Source of the DNA: JAEZHK01 sp040768845
GTDB lineage: Bacteria; Bacillota; Clostridia; Christensenellales; Aristaeellaceae
NCBI GenBank assembly: GCA_040768845.1
Contig: JAXGME010000009.1
Span: 124,001 to 188,000, forward strand
Direction of reading: 5' to 3'
Length of the DNA: 64,000 bases
Positions 40,613-47,848 of this stretch are shown here, piece after piece (within the stretch, counting starts at the first letter, position 1; each line of letters opens with the position of its first letter). The notes beneath the pieces are model-generated. The model saw nothing but the letters and a program-made list of their open reading frames with translations. It was not told where the DNA came from and did no database searches. The position numbers and the translations under genes were made by a program.

Positions 40613-40641
40613 TTGACATGCCTTTTTCGGGATGGTATGAT
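40613..40641 (+). promoter_or_regulatory. Sigma-A-like promoter for the ECF S-component
   Basis: Perfect TTGACA (40613-40618) and TATGAT (40636-40641), 17-base spacer. Only about 15 bases of leader follow, so no riboswitch precedes the transporter gene. Confidence 0.75.
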
Positions 40642-40662
40642 GGGCTGACAAGGGGGCTTAAC

Positions 40663-41211
40663 ATGGGCACACAGTGGATTACGGACCTTTCCCGGTCCGC
40701 GAAGGGGCTGAAGAACACCCGCGCGATGGTCGCCTGCGCGATGCTGCTGGCGGTCGAGGTGGTGCTGAACGCGGTCGTCTACCTGCCGATCGGCGATTTT
40801 CTCAGGATCTCCTTCGGCTATCTGGCCGTCGCCGCCTGCGGCTATCTGTACGGCCCGTCCCCGGCGATGCTGGTGGCGGCGCTTTCGGACGTGATCGTGT
40901 TCATGATCCATCCTTCCGGCGCGTTCTTCCCCGGGTTCACCCTCAACGCGGCGCTGGGCGGGCTGGTGTACGGACTCGCCTTCTACGGGCAGAGCGAAGT
41001 AAAGTGGCCGCGGGTGCTGGCGGCCCAGGGAATTATCGCGGTGGGCCTGCACATCGCGCTGAATACGCTTTGGCTGAGCCTTTTGCTGGGAAAGGGATAC
41101 CTGGCGCTCTTGCCGCTGCGCGCGCTGAAAAACGCGGTCCAGTATCCAATCGACGCCGCGCTTCTGTATTTCCTATTGACGGTGCTGCGCCGCCAATTCC
41201 GGAGGGCATAG
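40663..41211 (+). CDS. ECF transporter S-component, FolT-like
   Basis: 182 residues, about six hydrophobic segments. NTRAMVACAMLLAVEVVLN, LRISFGYLAVAACGYLYGP and HPSGAFFPGFTLNAALGGLVYGL closely follow the folate-type S-component pattern, so folate is the likely vitamin. The energising EcfA/A'/T module is not in the window and is presumably shared from elsewhere. AAGGGGG lies about 6 bases before the ATG. Other vitamins cannot be excluded by sequence. Confidence 0.85.
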   Translation: MGTQWITDLSRSAKGLKNTRAMVACAMLLAVEVVLNAVVYLPIGDFLRISFGYLAVAACGYLYGPSPAMLVAALSDVIVFMIHPSGAFFPGFTLNAALGGLVYGLAFYGQSEVKWPRVLAAQGIIAVGLHIALNTLWLSLLLGKGYLALLPLRALKNAVQYPIDAALLYFLLTVLRRQFRRA

Positions 41212-41240
41212 GCATACCCGTCCCTGCATCCTCATACCAT
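41212..41240 (+). promoter_or_regulatory. Candidate sigma-E promoter for spoIVA
   Basis: GCATACC (41212-41218) and CATACCAT (41233-41240) separated by 14 bases. This approximates the mother-cell sigma-E pattern (-35 GNATATT, -10 CATACANT) with 5 of 7 and 7 of 8 positions, and lies about 60 bases upstream of a gene that is sigma-E controlled in Bacillus. Confidence 0.5.
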
Positions 41241-41301
41241 GCATCGATGGCATGGGTGATCGGCGTACGCCGTCTGGCGCGCCCGGCAAGGAGGATGTGT
41301 C

Positions 41302-42777
41302 ATGGAGACGAATCTGTATCGGGACATTGCCGGAAGATGCAACGGCGATATCTACATCGGCGTGGTCGGGCCGGTGCGCACCGGCAAGTCGACCTTCATC
41401 AAGCGGTTCATGGATCTGATCGTGCTCCCAGGCATCGAGGACGAAAACCGCCGCGCGCGCGCGGTGGACGAAATGCCTCAAAGCGGCGCGGGCAGGACCA
41501 TCATGACCACGCAGCCCAACTTTGTGCCGGATGAGGCCGTTACGGTGCGCCTGAAGGACAACGCCACGGTGCGGGTGCGGCTGGTGGACTGCGTGGGCTA
41601 CCTGATCCGGGGCGTGCTGGGCCTGGAGGAGGGGGAGGGCGCGCGGATGGTGCGCACCCCGTGGTTCGACCACGACATCCCCTTTGAGCGCGCCGCGGAG
41701 CTGGGCACCCGCAAGGTGATCCAGGACCACGCCACACTGGGCGTGGTGGTGACCACCGACGGCTCCATCCTGGATCTGCCGCGCACCGCCTATGTGGAGG
41801 CGGAGGAGCGGGTGGTGAAGGAGCTGAAGGCGCTGGGCAAGCCCTTTGTGGTGCTGGTAAACTCCACCCGACCCGCGGACGCCGAAGCGCAGTCGCTGCG
41901 CGCCTCGCTGGAAGAGAAGTACGATGTGCCCGCCGTCGCCGCCGACGCCGGCGCCATGACCGAAGATGACATAAACGCCCTGATGGAGAAGCTGCTCTTC
42001 GAATTCCCGCTGGCCGAGGCGCGCCTTGCGATGCCCGAGTGGATGACCGCGCTGCCGGACGACCACTACCTGGTCCAGTCCATCGTGGCGTCGGCGGCCG
42101 GCGCGGCCAAGGATATGAAGCGCGTCCGGGACCACGAGGCGCTTCGGGAGGCCTTTCGCCAGAACGAGTTTATCGAGGCCGCCGTCTCCGAGGGCATCCG
42201 CCTGGGCGAGGGCGCGCTGGCCTACCGCCTCCTGCCGCAGGAGGGACTGTTTTATCGGGTGCTCAGCGAGGCCAGCGGCACCCAGGTGACCGGCGAGGAG
42301 CACCTGCTCAAACTGATGACCGAACTGGTCACCGCCAAGCGCGAATACGACCGGGTGGCCCAGGCGCTGGCGAGCGTCCGGGATACGGGCTATGGGCTGG
42401 TGGCGCCGGAGATGAACGAGCTGAAGCTGGAACAGCCCGAGATTGTGCGCCAGGGCGGCGCCTTTGGCGTGAAGCTTCGGGCCAGCGCGCCGTCGCTGCA
42501 CATGATCCGCGTGGACATCAACACCGAAGTCAGCCCCACGGTGGGCAGCGAGGTCCAGTCGGAGGAACTGGTCAACTACCTGCTCAGCGGGTTTGAGAGC
42601 GACCCGGCCAGCCTGTGGGAGAGCAACCTCTTCGGCAAGTCGCTGGGCGAGCTGGTGCGGGAGGGCCTCTCCTCGAAGCTTACGCGGATGCCGGAAAACG
42701 TGCGCGACAAATTGCAGGATACGCTGGGGAAGATCATCAACGAGGGCAGCGGCGGCATGATCTGCATTCTGCTCTAG
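41302..42777 (+). CDS. spoIVA: Stage IV sporulation protein A
   Basis: ATP-hydrolysing protein that polymerises around the forespore and forms the base of the spore coat. Walker A is GPVRTGKS (23-30) within a TRAFAC-like GTPase fold; GRTIMTTQPNFVPDEAV and VDCVGYLIRG act as switch and Walker B regions. The C-terminal end GGMICILL matches the conserved forespore-targeting tail. 491 residues versus 492 in Bacillus. AAGGAGG before the ATG. A definitive marker that this lineage sporulates. Confidence 0.97.
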   Translation: METNLYRDIAGRCNGDIYIGVVGPVRTGKSTFIKRFMDLIVLPGIEDENRRARAVDEMPQSGAGRTIMTTQPNFVPDEAVTVRLKDNATVRVRLVDCVGYLIRGVLGLEEGEGARMVRTPWFDHDIPFERAAELGTRKVIQDHATLGVVVTTDGSILDLPRTAYVEAEERVVKELKALGKPFVVLVNSTRPADAEAQSLRASLEEKYDVPAVAADAGAMTEDDINALMEKLLFEFPLAEARLAMPEWMTALPDDHYLVQSIVASAAGAAKDMKRVRDHEALREAFRQNEFIEAAVSEGIRLGEGALAYRLLPQEGLFYRVLSEASGTQVTGEEHLLKLMTELVTAKREYDRVAQALASVRDTGYGLVAPEMNELKLEQPEIVRQGGAFGVKLRASAPSLHMIRVDINTEVSPTVGSEVQSEELVNYLLSGFESDPASLWESNLFGKSLGELVREGLSSKLTRMPENVRDKLQDTLGKIINEGSGGMICILL

Positions 42778-42801
42778 CGCCGGACGCGCCGCCCGACAAG
42801 A

Positions 42802-42831
42802 GCGCCGGGAGGGCCGCTATCCTCCCGGCGC
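42802..42831 (+). terminator. Hairpin after spoIVA
   Basis: Perfect 11-bp stem GCGCCGGGAGG (42802-42812) with CCTCCCGGCGC (42821-42831), 8-base loop; only GGGTTCAATTT follows, so termination is uncertain. Confidence 0.55.
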
Positions 42832-42883
42832 GGGTTCAATTTCTCCGCCCGATGCGCTCCCGCGCGGCCCGAAATGGCCGCGC

Positions 42884-42912
42884 TTGCAATTTCGATGCTT
42901 CTGGTATATAAT
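42884..42912 (+). promoter_or_regulatory. Sigma-A-like promoter for darA
   Basis: TTGCAA (42884-42889) and TATAAT (42907-42912), 17-base spacer; AAAGGAGG at 42934-42941. Confidence 0.8.
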
Positions 42913-42951
42913 TGACACACGAAAAGATGAAGAAAAGGAGGCGAAGACACG

Positions 42952-43281
42952 ATGAAGCTGATCATTGCCATCGTACAGGACGAGGACGCCGGAAGGCTCG
43001 TCAGCTCGCTGATGAACGAGGGATATGGCGTCACGAAACTCGCCACGACGGGCGGTTTTCTGAGGGCGGGCAATACGACGCTTCTGATTGGCGTCGAGGA
43101 GGACAAGTACGAAGGCGCCATGAAGATCGTCGAACACGTCTGCAAGAGCCGCAAGCAGGTTGCCACCGCGCCTTCGCCGATGGCGGGCGCCGCGGGCGTC
43201 TATGTGCCTTATCCGATCGAGGTCATGGTCGGCGGAGCGACCATCTTCGTCATGAATGTGGAGCAGTTCATCAAGATCTGA
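42952..43281 (+). CDS. darA: Cyclic-di-AMP receptor DarA/PstA (PII-like)
   Basis: 109 residues, trimeric PII-like fold. MKLIIAIVQDEDAGRLVSSLMNEGYGVTKLATTGGFLRAGNTTLLIGVEEDK covers the signature; the TGGFLRAGNTT loop binds c-di-AMP in homologues and the later VGGATIFVMNVEQF closes the sheet. The target is not known in most species. In Bacillus it precedes yaaR and holB; here holB follows 5 bases later and yaaR is missing. Confidence 0.95.
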   Translation: MKLIIAIVQDEDAGRLVSSLMNEGYGVTKLATTGGFLRAGNTTLLIGVEEDKYEGAMKIVEHVCKSRKQVATAPSPMAGAAGVYVPYPIEVMVGGATIFVMNVEQFIKI

Positions 43282-43286
43282 CCGCG

Positions 43287-44252
43287 ATGAACACGATTTC
43301 GTTCGATCAATTTGTCGGCCTTGACGGTCTCGTGCGCCGCCTCGGCGCCGAATTTGGCGAAAACCGGTACGTGCACGCCTATCTCTTTTCCGGCCCGGCC
43401 GGGACGGGGAAGCGCGCCGCGGCGGAAATCTGCGCCCGGGCAGTCCATTGCGCGGGCGAGCCCAGGCCCTGCGGCAAGTGTCCGTCCTGCCAGCGGATGC
43501 TGGCCGGCACCCATCCGGATCACACCGCCATCGGTGCTTCCGGGCGCTCCATCGGCGTGGACGAGGTTCGGGAACTGATCCGCCGCGTTTCGGTCAAACC
43601 CTTTGAGGGCGGCCGCCACACCGTGGTGATTGACGATGCCGAAAAGCTGACGCCCCAGGCGCAGAACGCGCTGCTCAAGACGCTCGAAACGCCGCCGGGC
43701 GGCGCGGTGTTTTTTCTTTTGACCTCGTCGCCCGCGCGGATGCTGCCCACCATCGTCTCCCGGTGCAGGCAGGCGCGCTTTCATCCGGTTTCCGCCGCCC
43801 AGGCGGAGCAGGCGCTGATTGCGGGCGGTGCGCCGCAGGTCCGTGCGCGGCTTGCCGCCGTGGCCTCGGGCGGCTGCATCGGACGCGCCTGGGAGCAGCT
43901 TCAGGACGAGGGCTATTGGGCTGCGCGCGATCGCGTGATTCAGTCGCTCAAGGCGCTGAAGGGGCCTTCCTCGGTGGCGGAGGCCGCCGCCAGGCTGGCG
44001 CAGGACAGGGACGGCGCACAGCAGACGCTGGAGATTTTGGAATCCCTGGCCCGGGATGTGATCCGCGCCGAGTGTGCCCCGGCGCCCGGACAGCGGGAAC
44101 TGAACCCGGAGGATCTCGCCGTGGACGGCGAGGCGCTCCTCATGGGCGTCCTTAGCGCCCGTCAGAAACTAAACGCGAACGTTTCGTGGCAGACTGTACT
44201 GGAAATGATGTATTTTGACAGCCTGAGAGGATCGATACCATGGCAACAGTGA
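43287..44252 (+). CDS. holB: DNA polymerase III delta-prime subunit
   Basis: Clamp-loader subunit. FVGLDGLVRRLGAEFGENRYVHAYLFSGPAGTGKRAAA carries Walker A; the zinc module is CGKCPSCQRMLAGTHPDH; sensor 1 is LLTSSPARMLPTIVSRCR. 321 residues. It lies between darA and ricT, as in Bacillus, and its end overlaps ricT by 13 bases. The C-terminal domain is the variable helical region of clostridial HolB. Confidence 0.9.
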   Translation: MNTISFDQFVGLDGLVRRLGAEFGENRYVHAYLFSGPAGTGKRAAAEICARAVHCAGEPRPCGKCPSCQRMLAGTHPDHTAIGASGRSIGVDEVRELIRRVSVKPFEGGRHTVVIDDAEKLTPQAQNALLKTLETPPGGAVFFLLTSSPARMLPTIVSRCRQARFHPVSAAQAEQALIAGGAPQVRARLAAVASGGCIGRAWEQLQDEGYWAARDRVIQSLKALKGPSSVAEAAARLAQDRDGAQQTLEILESLARDVIRAECAPAPGQRELNPEDLAVDGEALLMGVLSARQKLNANVSWQTVLEMMYFDSLRGSIPWQQ

Positions 44253-45376
44253 TTGGAATCCGCTTCAAAAAAGCGGGCAAGGTATATTATTTTGATCCCG
44301 GCGAGGTATGGCCCAACCCCGGCGACTACGCGGTGGTGGAAACCTCCCGCGGCGTGGAACTGGGCGAGGTGGTGACCGGGGCCCGGGAGGTGGACGACAA
44401 GCAGATCGTCGCTCCGCTGAAAAAGGTGCTGCGCATGGCGGTGGAAGAGGACATCCGCCGCACCGAGGCCAACGCCCTCAAGGAGAAGGAAGCGCTGCGC
44501 ATTTGCCAGGATCGCGTCGCCCACTACAAGCTGGAGATGAAGCTGGTCGACGTGGAATACACCTTCGAGGGCAACAAGATCATCTTCTACTTTACCGCCA
44601 ACGGACGGGTGGACTTCCGCGAGTTGGTCAAGGACTTGGCGGGCGTGTTCAAAATGCGCATCGAGCTCCGGCAGATCGGCGTGCGCGACGAGGCCAAGAT
44701 GCTGGGCGGCCTGGGTTCCTGCGGAAGGCCCATCTGCTGCGGCACGTTTTTGGGCGATTTCCAGCCCGTTTCGATCAAGATGGCCAAGGAGCAGAACCTG
44801 TCGCTCAACCCGACGAAGATTTCCGGGCAGTGCGGTCGGCTCATGTGCTGCCTGAAGTACGAGCAGGACTACTATGAGTCCACCCTCAAGAAGCTGCCCA
44901 AGGTGGGGCGCGAGTGCGTCACGCCGGACGGTGTGGGCGTCATCAGCGAGATCAACGTCATCCGCGAAAAGGTGCGCGTGCGCATGCGGACCGATGAGGG
45001 CTTTGAGGTGCGGGAATATCCTCTCGATCAGGTGCAAAAACCCGTGCACACGGCGCAGCACGCCCCCGGCCAGCCCGTGCAGCTGACCGCGGAGGAGATT
45101 GCCGCCCGCCAGGACGCCCGCGCGCAGCGAAGCCGCGGCCGGGGCAAGGAAGCGCCCAAGGACAAGGAAGGCGCGCCCGAGGCCGAAAAGAAGGAAAAGC
45201 CCCGCCGCCGCATCCTGCACCCCAAGGGACCCAAGCAGATGAACACCGACCAGTACTTCGACAGGATGTCGGAAGAGAAAAAGACCCACGACACCACCGG
45301 TGCGGCGGCGCCTCAGCGGCACTTCCACGCCCACAAGGCCGAAAAAAAGGCGGAAAACGAACAAAAGTCCGAATAA
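44240..45376 (+). CDS. ricT: PSP1-domain protein RicT (YaaT)
   Basis: Part of the RicA-RicF-RicT complex that steers RNase Y and is needed for sporulation and competence in Bacillus. The PSP1 core runs from VIGIRFKKAGKVYYF to about residue 270; GSCGRPICCGTF and GQCGRLMCCLKYEQ give the cysteines that bind iron-sulfur clusters. The last 110 residues are a charged, low-complexity tail longer than in Bacillus (378 versus about 275). No ricA or ricF is seen nearby. Confidence 0.93.
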   Translation: MATVIGIRFKKAGKVYYFDPGEVWPNPGDYAVVETSRGVELGEVVTGAREVDDKQIVAPLKKVLRMAVEEDIRRTEANALKEKEALRICQDRVAHYKLEMKLVDVEYTFEGNKIIFYFTANGRVDFRELVKDLAGVFKMRIELRQIGVRDEAKMLGGLGSCGRPICCGTFLGDFQPVSIKMAKEQNLSLNPTKISGQCGRLMCCLKYEQDYYESTLKKLPKVGRECVTPDGVGVISEINVIREKVRVRMRTDEGFEVREYPLDQVQKPVHTAQHAPGQPVQLTAEEIAARQDARAQRSRGRGKEAPKDKEGAPEAEKKEKPRRRILHPKGPKQMNTDQYFDRMSEEKKTHDTTGAAAPQRHFHAHKAEKKAENEQKSE

Positions 45377-45392
45377 AATTTTATTCCGGGCC

Positions 45393-45421
45393 TTGCGTTG
45401 CGTCCACGGCTGTGCTATAAT
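45393..45421 (+). promoter_or_regulatory. Sigma-A-like promoter with extended -10 for the zinc-ribbon gene
   Basis: TTGCGT (45393-45398) and TATAAT (45416-45421), 17-base spacer, preceded by TGC (extended -10). A strong promoter on sequence. Confidence 0.8.
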
Positions 45422-45427
45422 ACATAT

Positions 45428-45543
45428 TAGCCCAGAATGAATACCTTGTCAGTCCCGTATCCCTCCGGTGGTAGCTCTGCCGATGACAGGACTCGGAGAA
45501 TCAGGGAAGGTCATCGAAGGGCAAAATTTAGGAGGGTTCTTTC
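45428..45543 (+). promoter_or_regulatory. Structured 5' leader with alternative helices
   Basis: About 116 untranslated bases lie between the promoter and the zinc-ribbon gene. CGATGAC (45481-45487) can pair with GTCATCG (45510-45516), or its TGACA part (45484-45488) with TGTCA (45447-45451); AGTCC (45451-45455) can pair with GGACT (45489-45493). The first and second pairings exclude each other. It matches no leader class I know. Confidence 0.5.
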
Positions 45544-45837
45544 ATGTTCCAGGACAAAACCTTGACTTGCCGTGAGTGCGGCGCGGAGTTCGTTTTCACC
45601 GCTTCTGAGCAGCAGTTCTACGCTGACAAAGGCTTCCAGAACGAGCCTGGCCGTTGCCCCGCTTGCCGAGCCAATCGTCGTCAGTCCAACGGCGGCGCCC
45701 GTGGCGGCGATCGTCCGATGTACGATGTGGTGTGCGATGGCTGTGGCCGTCCCACCCAGGTGCCGTTCCAGCCGCGCGGTGATCGTCCGGTCTACTGCCG
45801 CGATTGCTTCGAGCAGCAGCGCCAGAGCCGTTATTAA
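45544..45837 (+). CDS. Double zinc-ribbon protein (zf-trcl type)
   Basis: 97 residues. The first half is the zf-trcl zinc ribbon: LTCRECGAEFVFTASEQQFY then FQNEPGRCPACRANRR. The second is a CxxC...CxxC ribbon: VVCDGCGRPTQVPFQP then VYCRDCFEQQRQ. A basic Arg/Gly/Gln linker joins them, so nucleic acid binding is plausible. Arginine is mostly CGT here while neighbours use CGC or CGG, a mark of highly expressed genes in this group. Good ribosome-binding site (AGGAGG), strong promoter and terminator. Function unknown. Confidence 0.85.
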   Translation: MFQDKTLTCRECGAEFVFTASEQQFYADKGFQNEPGRCPACRANRRQSNGGARGGDRPMYDVVCDGCGRPTQVPFQPRGDRPVYCRDCFEQQRQSRY

Positions 45838-45854
45838 TCCGTAAACGACATGCG

Positions 45855-45888
45855 GAGCAGCGCAGCCGAATGGTTGCGCTGCTCTTTT
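45855..45888 (+). terminator. Intrinsic terminator after the zinc-ribbon gene
   Basis: Perfect 10-bp stem GAGCAGCGCA (45855-45864) with TGCGCTGCTC (45875-45884), 10-base loop, then TTTT. Confidence 0.9.
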
Positions 45889-45910
45889 ACAGAAGGCGAA
45901 GGATTCCGAT

Positions 45911-46624
45911 ATGTACGGCGTTTGGATCAATGCCGCTGCGGTTCTCGTCGGCGGTTTGGTTGGACTTTTGCTCAGGGGCGGCATTTCCGCAAGGTTTCGC
46001 AGCATCGTCAGCCAGGGACTGGCGCTGTGCGTGCTTCTGATCGGCATTCAGAACGCGGTCAAGACGGCCGACATGATGTGCGTCATCGTTTCCGTGGTGC
46101 TTGGTGCGCTGATCGGCGAGGCGCTGAAGATTGATAAGCGGCTGGACCGCGTCGGCGAGTTGGCGCAGCAAAAATTTGCGGGGACGGGGGACGGCCGCTT
46201 TTCCGAGGGCTTTGTGACGGCGACGCTCCTCTACTGCGTGGGCGCGATGGCGGTGGTCGGCTCGCTCCAGGCGGGCCTCGCGGGCGACGGTTCCACGCTT
46301 CTGGCAAAGTCCGCGCTGGACGGCGTATCGTCGGTGATCTTTGCCTCCGCGATGGGCCCGGGCGTCATTTTGTCGATCGTGCCGCTGACGGTGTACCAGG
46401 GGAGCATCGCGCTGGCCGCCAACGTGGTGGGGCCGGCGCTCTCCGACGCGGTCATCAACGAGATGAGCGCGGTGGGGGGCCTGCTCATCATCGCGCTGGC
46501 GCTGAACATGCTGGAAGCCACAAAAACCCGCGTGCGGGTGGCCAACCTGCTGCCGGCCATCTTTCTGCCGATTGCCTATCTGCCGCTGTACCGGTTGCTG
46601 TCCGGCCTTTTCGCTGGGGGCTGA
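45911..46624 (+). CDS. DUF554 membrane protein (YqgA type)
   Basis: 237 residues, about seven hydrophobic segments. Begins WINAAAVLVGGLVGLLLRGGI and contains GIQNAVKT, YCVGAMAVVGSLQAGL and SALDGVSSVIFASAMGPGV, the DUF554 signature. Function is unknown; a transport role is guessed for the family. GAAGGCGAAGG precedes the ATG. Monocistronic, between two terminators. Confidence 0.88.
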   Translation: MYGVWINAAAVLVGGLVGLLLRGGISARFRSIVSQGLALCVLLIGIQNAVKTADMMCVIVSVVLGALIGEALKIDKRLDRVGELAQQKFAGTGDGRFSEGFVTATLLYCVGAMAVVGSLQAGLAGDGSTLLAKSALDGVSSVIFASAMGPGVILSIVPLTVYQGSIALAANVVGPALSDAVINEMSAVGGLLIIALALNMLEATKTRVRVANLLPAIFLPIAYLPLYRLLSGLFAGG

Positions 46625-46659
46625 CCGCGGAGGGCGCTCTCTGGAAATGATTCCCGTTT

Positions 46660-46693
46660 GAAACGGCCGGCCATAGGGTGGGCCGCTTCTTTT
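46660..46693 (+). terminator. Intrinsic terminator after DUF554
   Basis: GAAACGGCC (46660-46668) with GGCCGCTTC (46681-46689), one mismatch, 12-base loop, then TTTT. Confidence 0.75.
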
Positions 46694-46786
46694 GTCTGCC
46701 CGCATAGAATAAAGAACGGCGTTAGGGCGGGCGCCGCTGCGCTGAGGCGGCTCCGCCGCCGCTGTGTTAATATTGGCGCAAAACCC

Positions 46787-46814
46787 TTGCATTTCCCGGC
46801 GGATTGGTTATAAT
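46787..46814 (+). promoter_or_regulatory. Sigma-A-like promoter for the ctsR operon
   Basis: TTGCAT (46787-46792) and TATAAT (46809-46814), 16-base spacer, followed directly by a CtsR operator. Confidence 0.8.
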
Positions 46815-46816
46815 AT

Positions 46817-46833
46817 AGTCAAAGATGGTCAGA
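46817..46833 (+). promoter_or_regulatory. CtsR operator
   Basis: Heptad direct repeat AGTCAAA-GAT-GGTCAGA, one base from the known CtsR consensus (RGTCAAA NAN RGTCAAA). It sits at the transcription start of the ctsR operon, so CtsR represses its own operon until heat or protein stress inactivates it. Confidence 0.88.
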
Positions 46834-46848
46834 ATGCGAGGGGTATTT

Positions 46849-47331
46849 ATGGCTCAATTGAGCGATAACATAGAGCGGTTTATCAAGGAACTGATGGAGG
46901 AAGACGCGCAGATCGACCTGCGCCGCAATGAGCTGGCCCAGCACTTTGGCTGCGCGCCGTCGCAGATCAACTACGTGCTGGCAACCCGCTTTTCCGTCGA
47001 TCACGGCTATATCATCGAAAGCCGGCGCGGCGGCGGGGGTTATGTGCGCATCGTCCGGATGAAGGCGCGAAGCGATCAGAGCCTTTTGAACCTTCTGCTG
47101 GAGCGGGTGGGCAACTCCATCACGGAGGAGGCCTCGCTGGCAATTATCGAACAGTTGTTTGAACGCCGGCTGGTAACCCGCAATGAGGCGATGCTGATGC
47201 GCGCCGCGGTAGAGCGCAACGCGCTGATGCTGCCCATCAGCGCGAAAGACGTATTGCGCGCGGCGGTGCTGCGCAACATGCTGGTTAGGGTTTTCCGGAA
47301 CCTGGAGGAGGCGAGAAGCCATGATGTGTGA
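46849..47331 (+). CDS. ctsR: Transcriptional repressor CtsR
   Basis: Class III heat-shock repressor. MAQLSDNIERFIKELM, NELAQHFGCAPSQINYVLATRF (winged helix-turn-helix) and the glycine-rich wing ESRRGGGGYVRIVR are diagnostic; the last is the thermosensing loop. 160 residues. The start is the ATG at 46849 after GAGGGG. First gene of ctsR-mcsA-mcsB-clpC. McsB, encoded downstream, marks it with phosphoarginine in Bacillus. Confidence 0.96.
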   Translation: MAQLSDNIERFIKELMEEDAQIDLRRNELAQHFGCAPSQINYVLATRFSVDHGYIIESRRGGGGYVRIVRMKARSDQSLLNLLLERVGNSITEEASLAIIEQLFERRLVTRNEAMLMRAAVERNALMLPISAKDVLRAAVLRNMLVRVFRNLEEARSHDV

Positions 47332-47845
47332 GGACTGCAACGAAAGGGATGCCACCATCCGTTTGACGACCATCGTAAACGGTGAAAAAGTAGAAAAGAA
47401 CCTGTGTGCCGCCTGTATGGCCAAAATCAAGCAACAGTTTCCGACGCTGGAATTGTGGGGATTTGCCGGCCTTCTGTCCGGATTTCTCGACGCGGTGAAG
47501 ACGGAAAAGCCGGACCCACTGCCGGAGATCACCTGCGAGCGGTGCCACACCACCTACGCGGGCTTTGTAAAGAGCGGGCTGATGGGCTGCGCGGATTGCT
47601 ACAAGGCTTTCCGCGAGCCGCTGGAAGCGCTGCTCAAGGGCATCCACGGGCAGACGCGCCACACCGGCCGCGTGCCCGGCTCGCCGCCGGACGACGTGCC
47701 GCTGAAGCTGACCATCGACCGCCTAAAGCAGCAGCTTGCCCAGGCGATTGAAACCGAAGAATACGAAAAGGCCGCGGGCCTCCGGGATCAGATTCGCGCG
47801 CTGAACGCGCAGTTTGAAGCCCAGGCCGCGCCGAAGGAGGGATGA
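47321..47845 (+). CDS. mcsA: McsA, activator of the McsB arginine kinase
   Basis: 174 residues. Zinc-binding N-terminus MCEDCNERDATIRL and LCAACM, a second pair CERCHTTY and GCADCYKAF, and the UvrB/UvrC motif at the end (KQQLAQAIETEEYEKAAGLRDQIRAL). It begins 11 bases inside ctsR; two adjacent ATG codons (47321, 47324) are possible starts behind GGAGGAGG. Binds and activates McsB. Confidence 0.93.
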   Translation: MMCEDCNERDATIRLTTIVNGEKVEKNLCAACMAKIKQQFPTLELWGFAGLLSGFLDAVKTEKPDPLPEITCERCHTTYAGFVKSGLMGCADCYKAFREPLEALLKGIHGQTRHTGRVPGSPPDDVPLKLTIDRLKQQLAQAIETEEYEKAAGLRDQIRALNAQFEAQAAPKEG

Positions 47846-47848
47846 GGC

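Noticed and set aside
40642..40662. Vitamin riboswitch before the ECF S-component
   Set aside because: Only about 15 bases lie between the predicted transcript start and the ribosome-binding site.
46694..46786. Small gene or RNA between DUF554 and ctsR
   Set aside because: No coding pattern or ribosome site; one GC-rich hairpin near 46744-46760 only, no promoter or terminator of its own.
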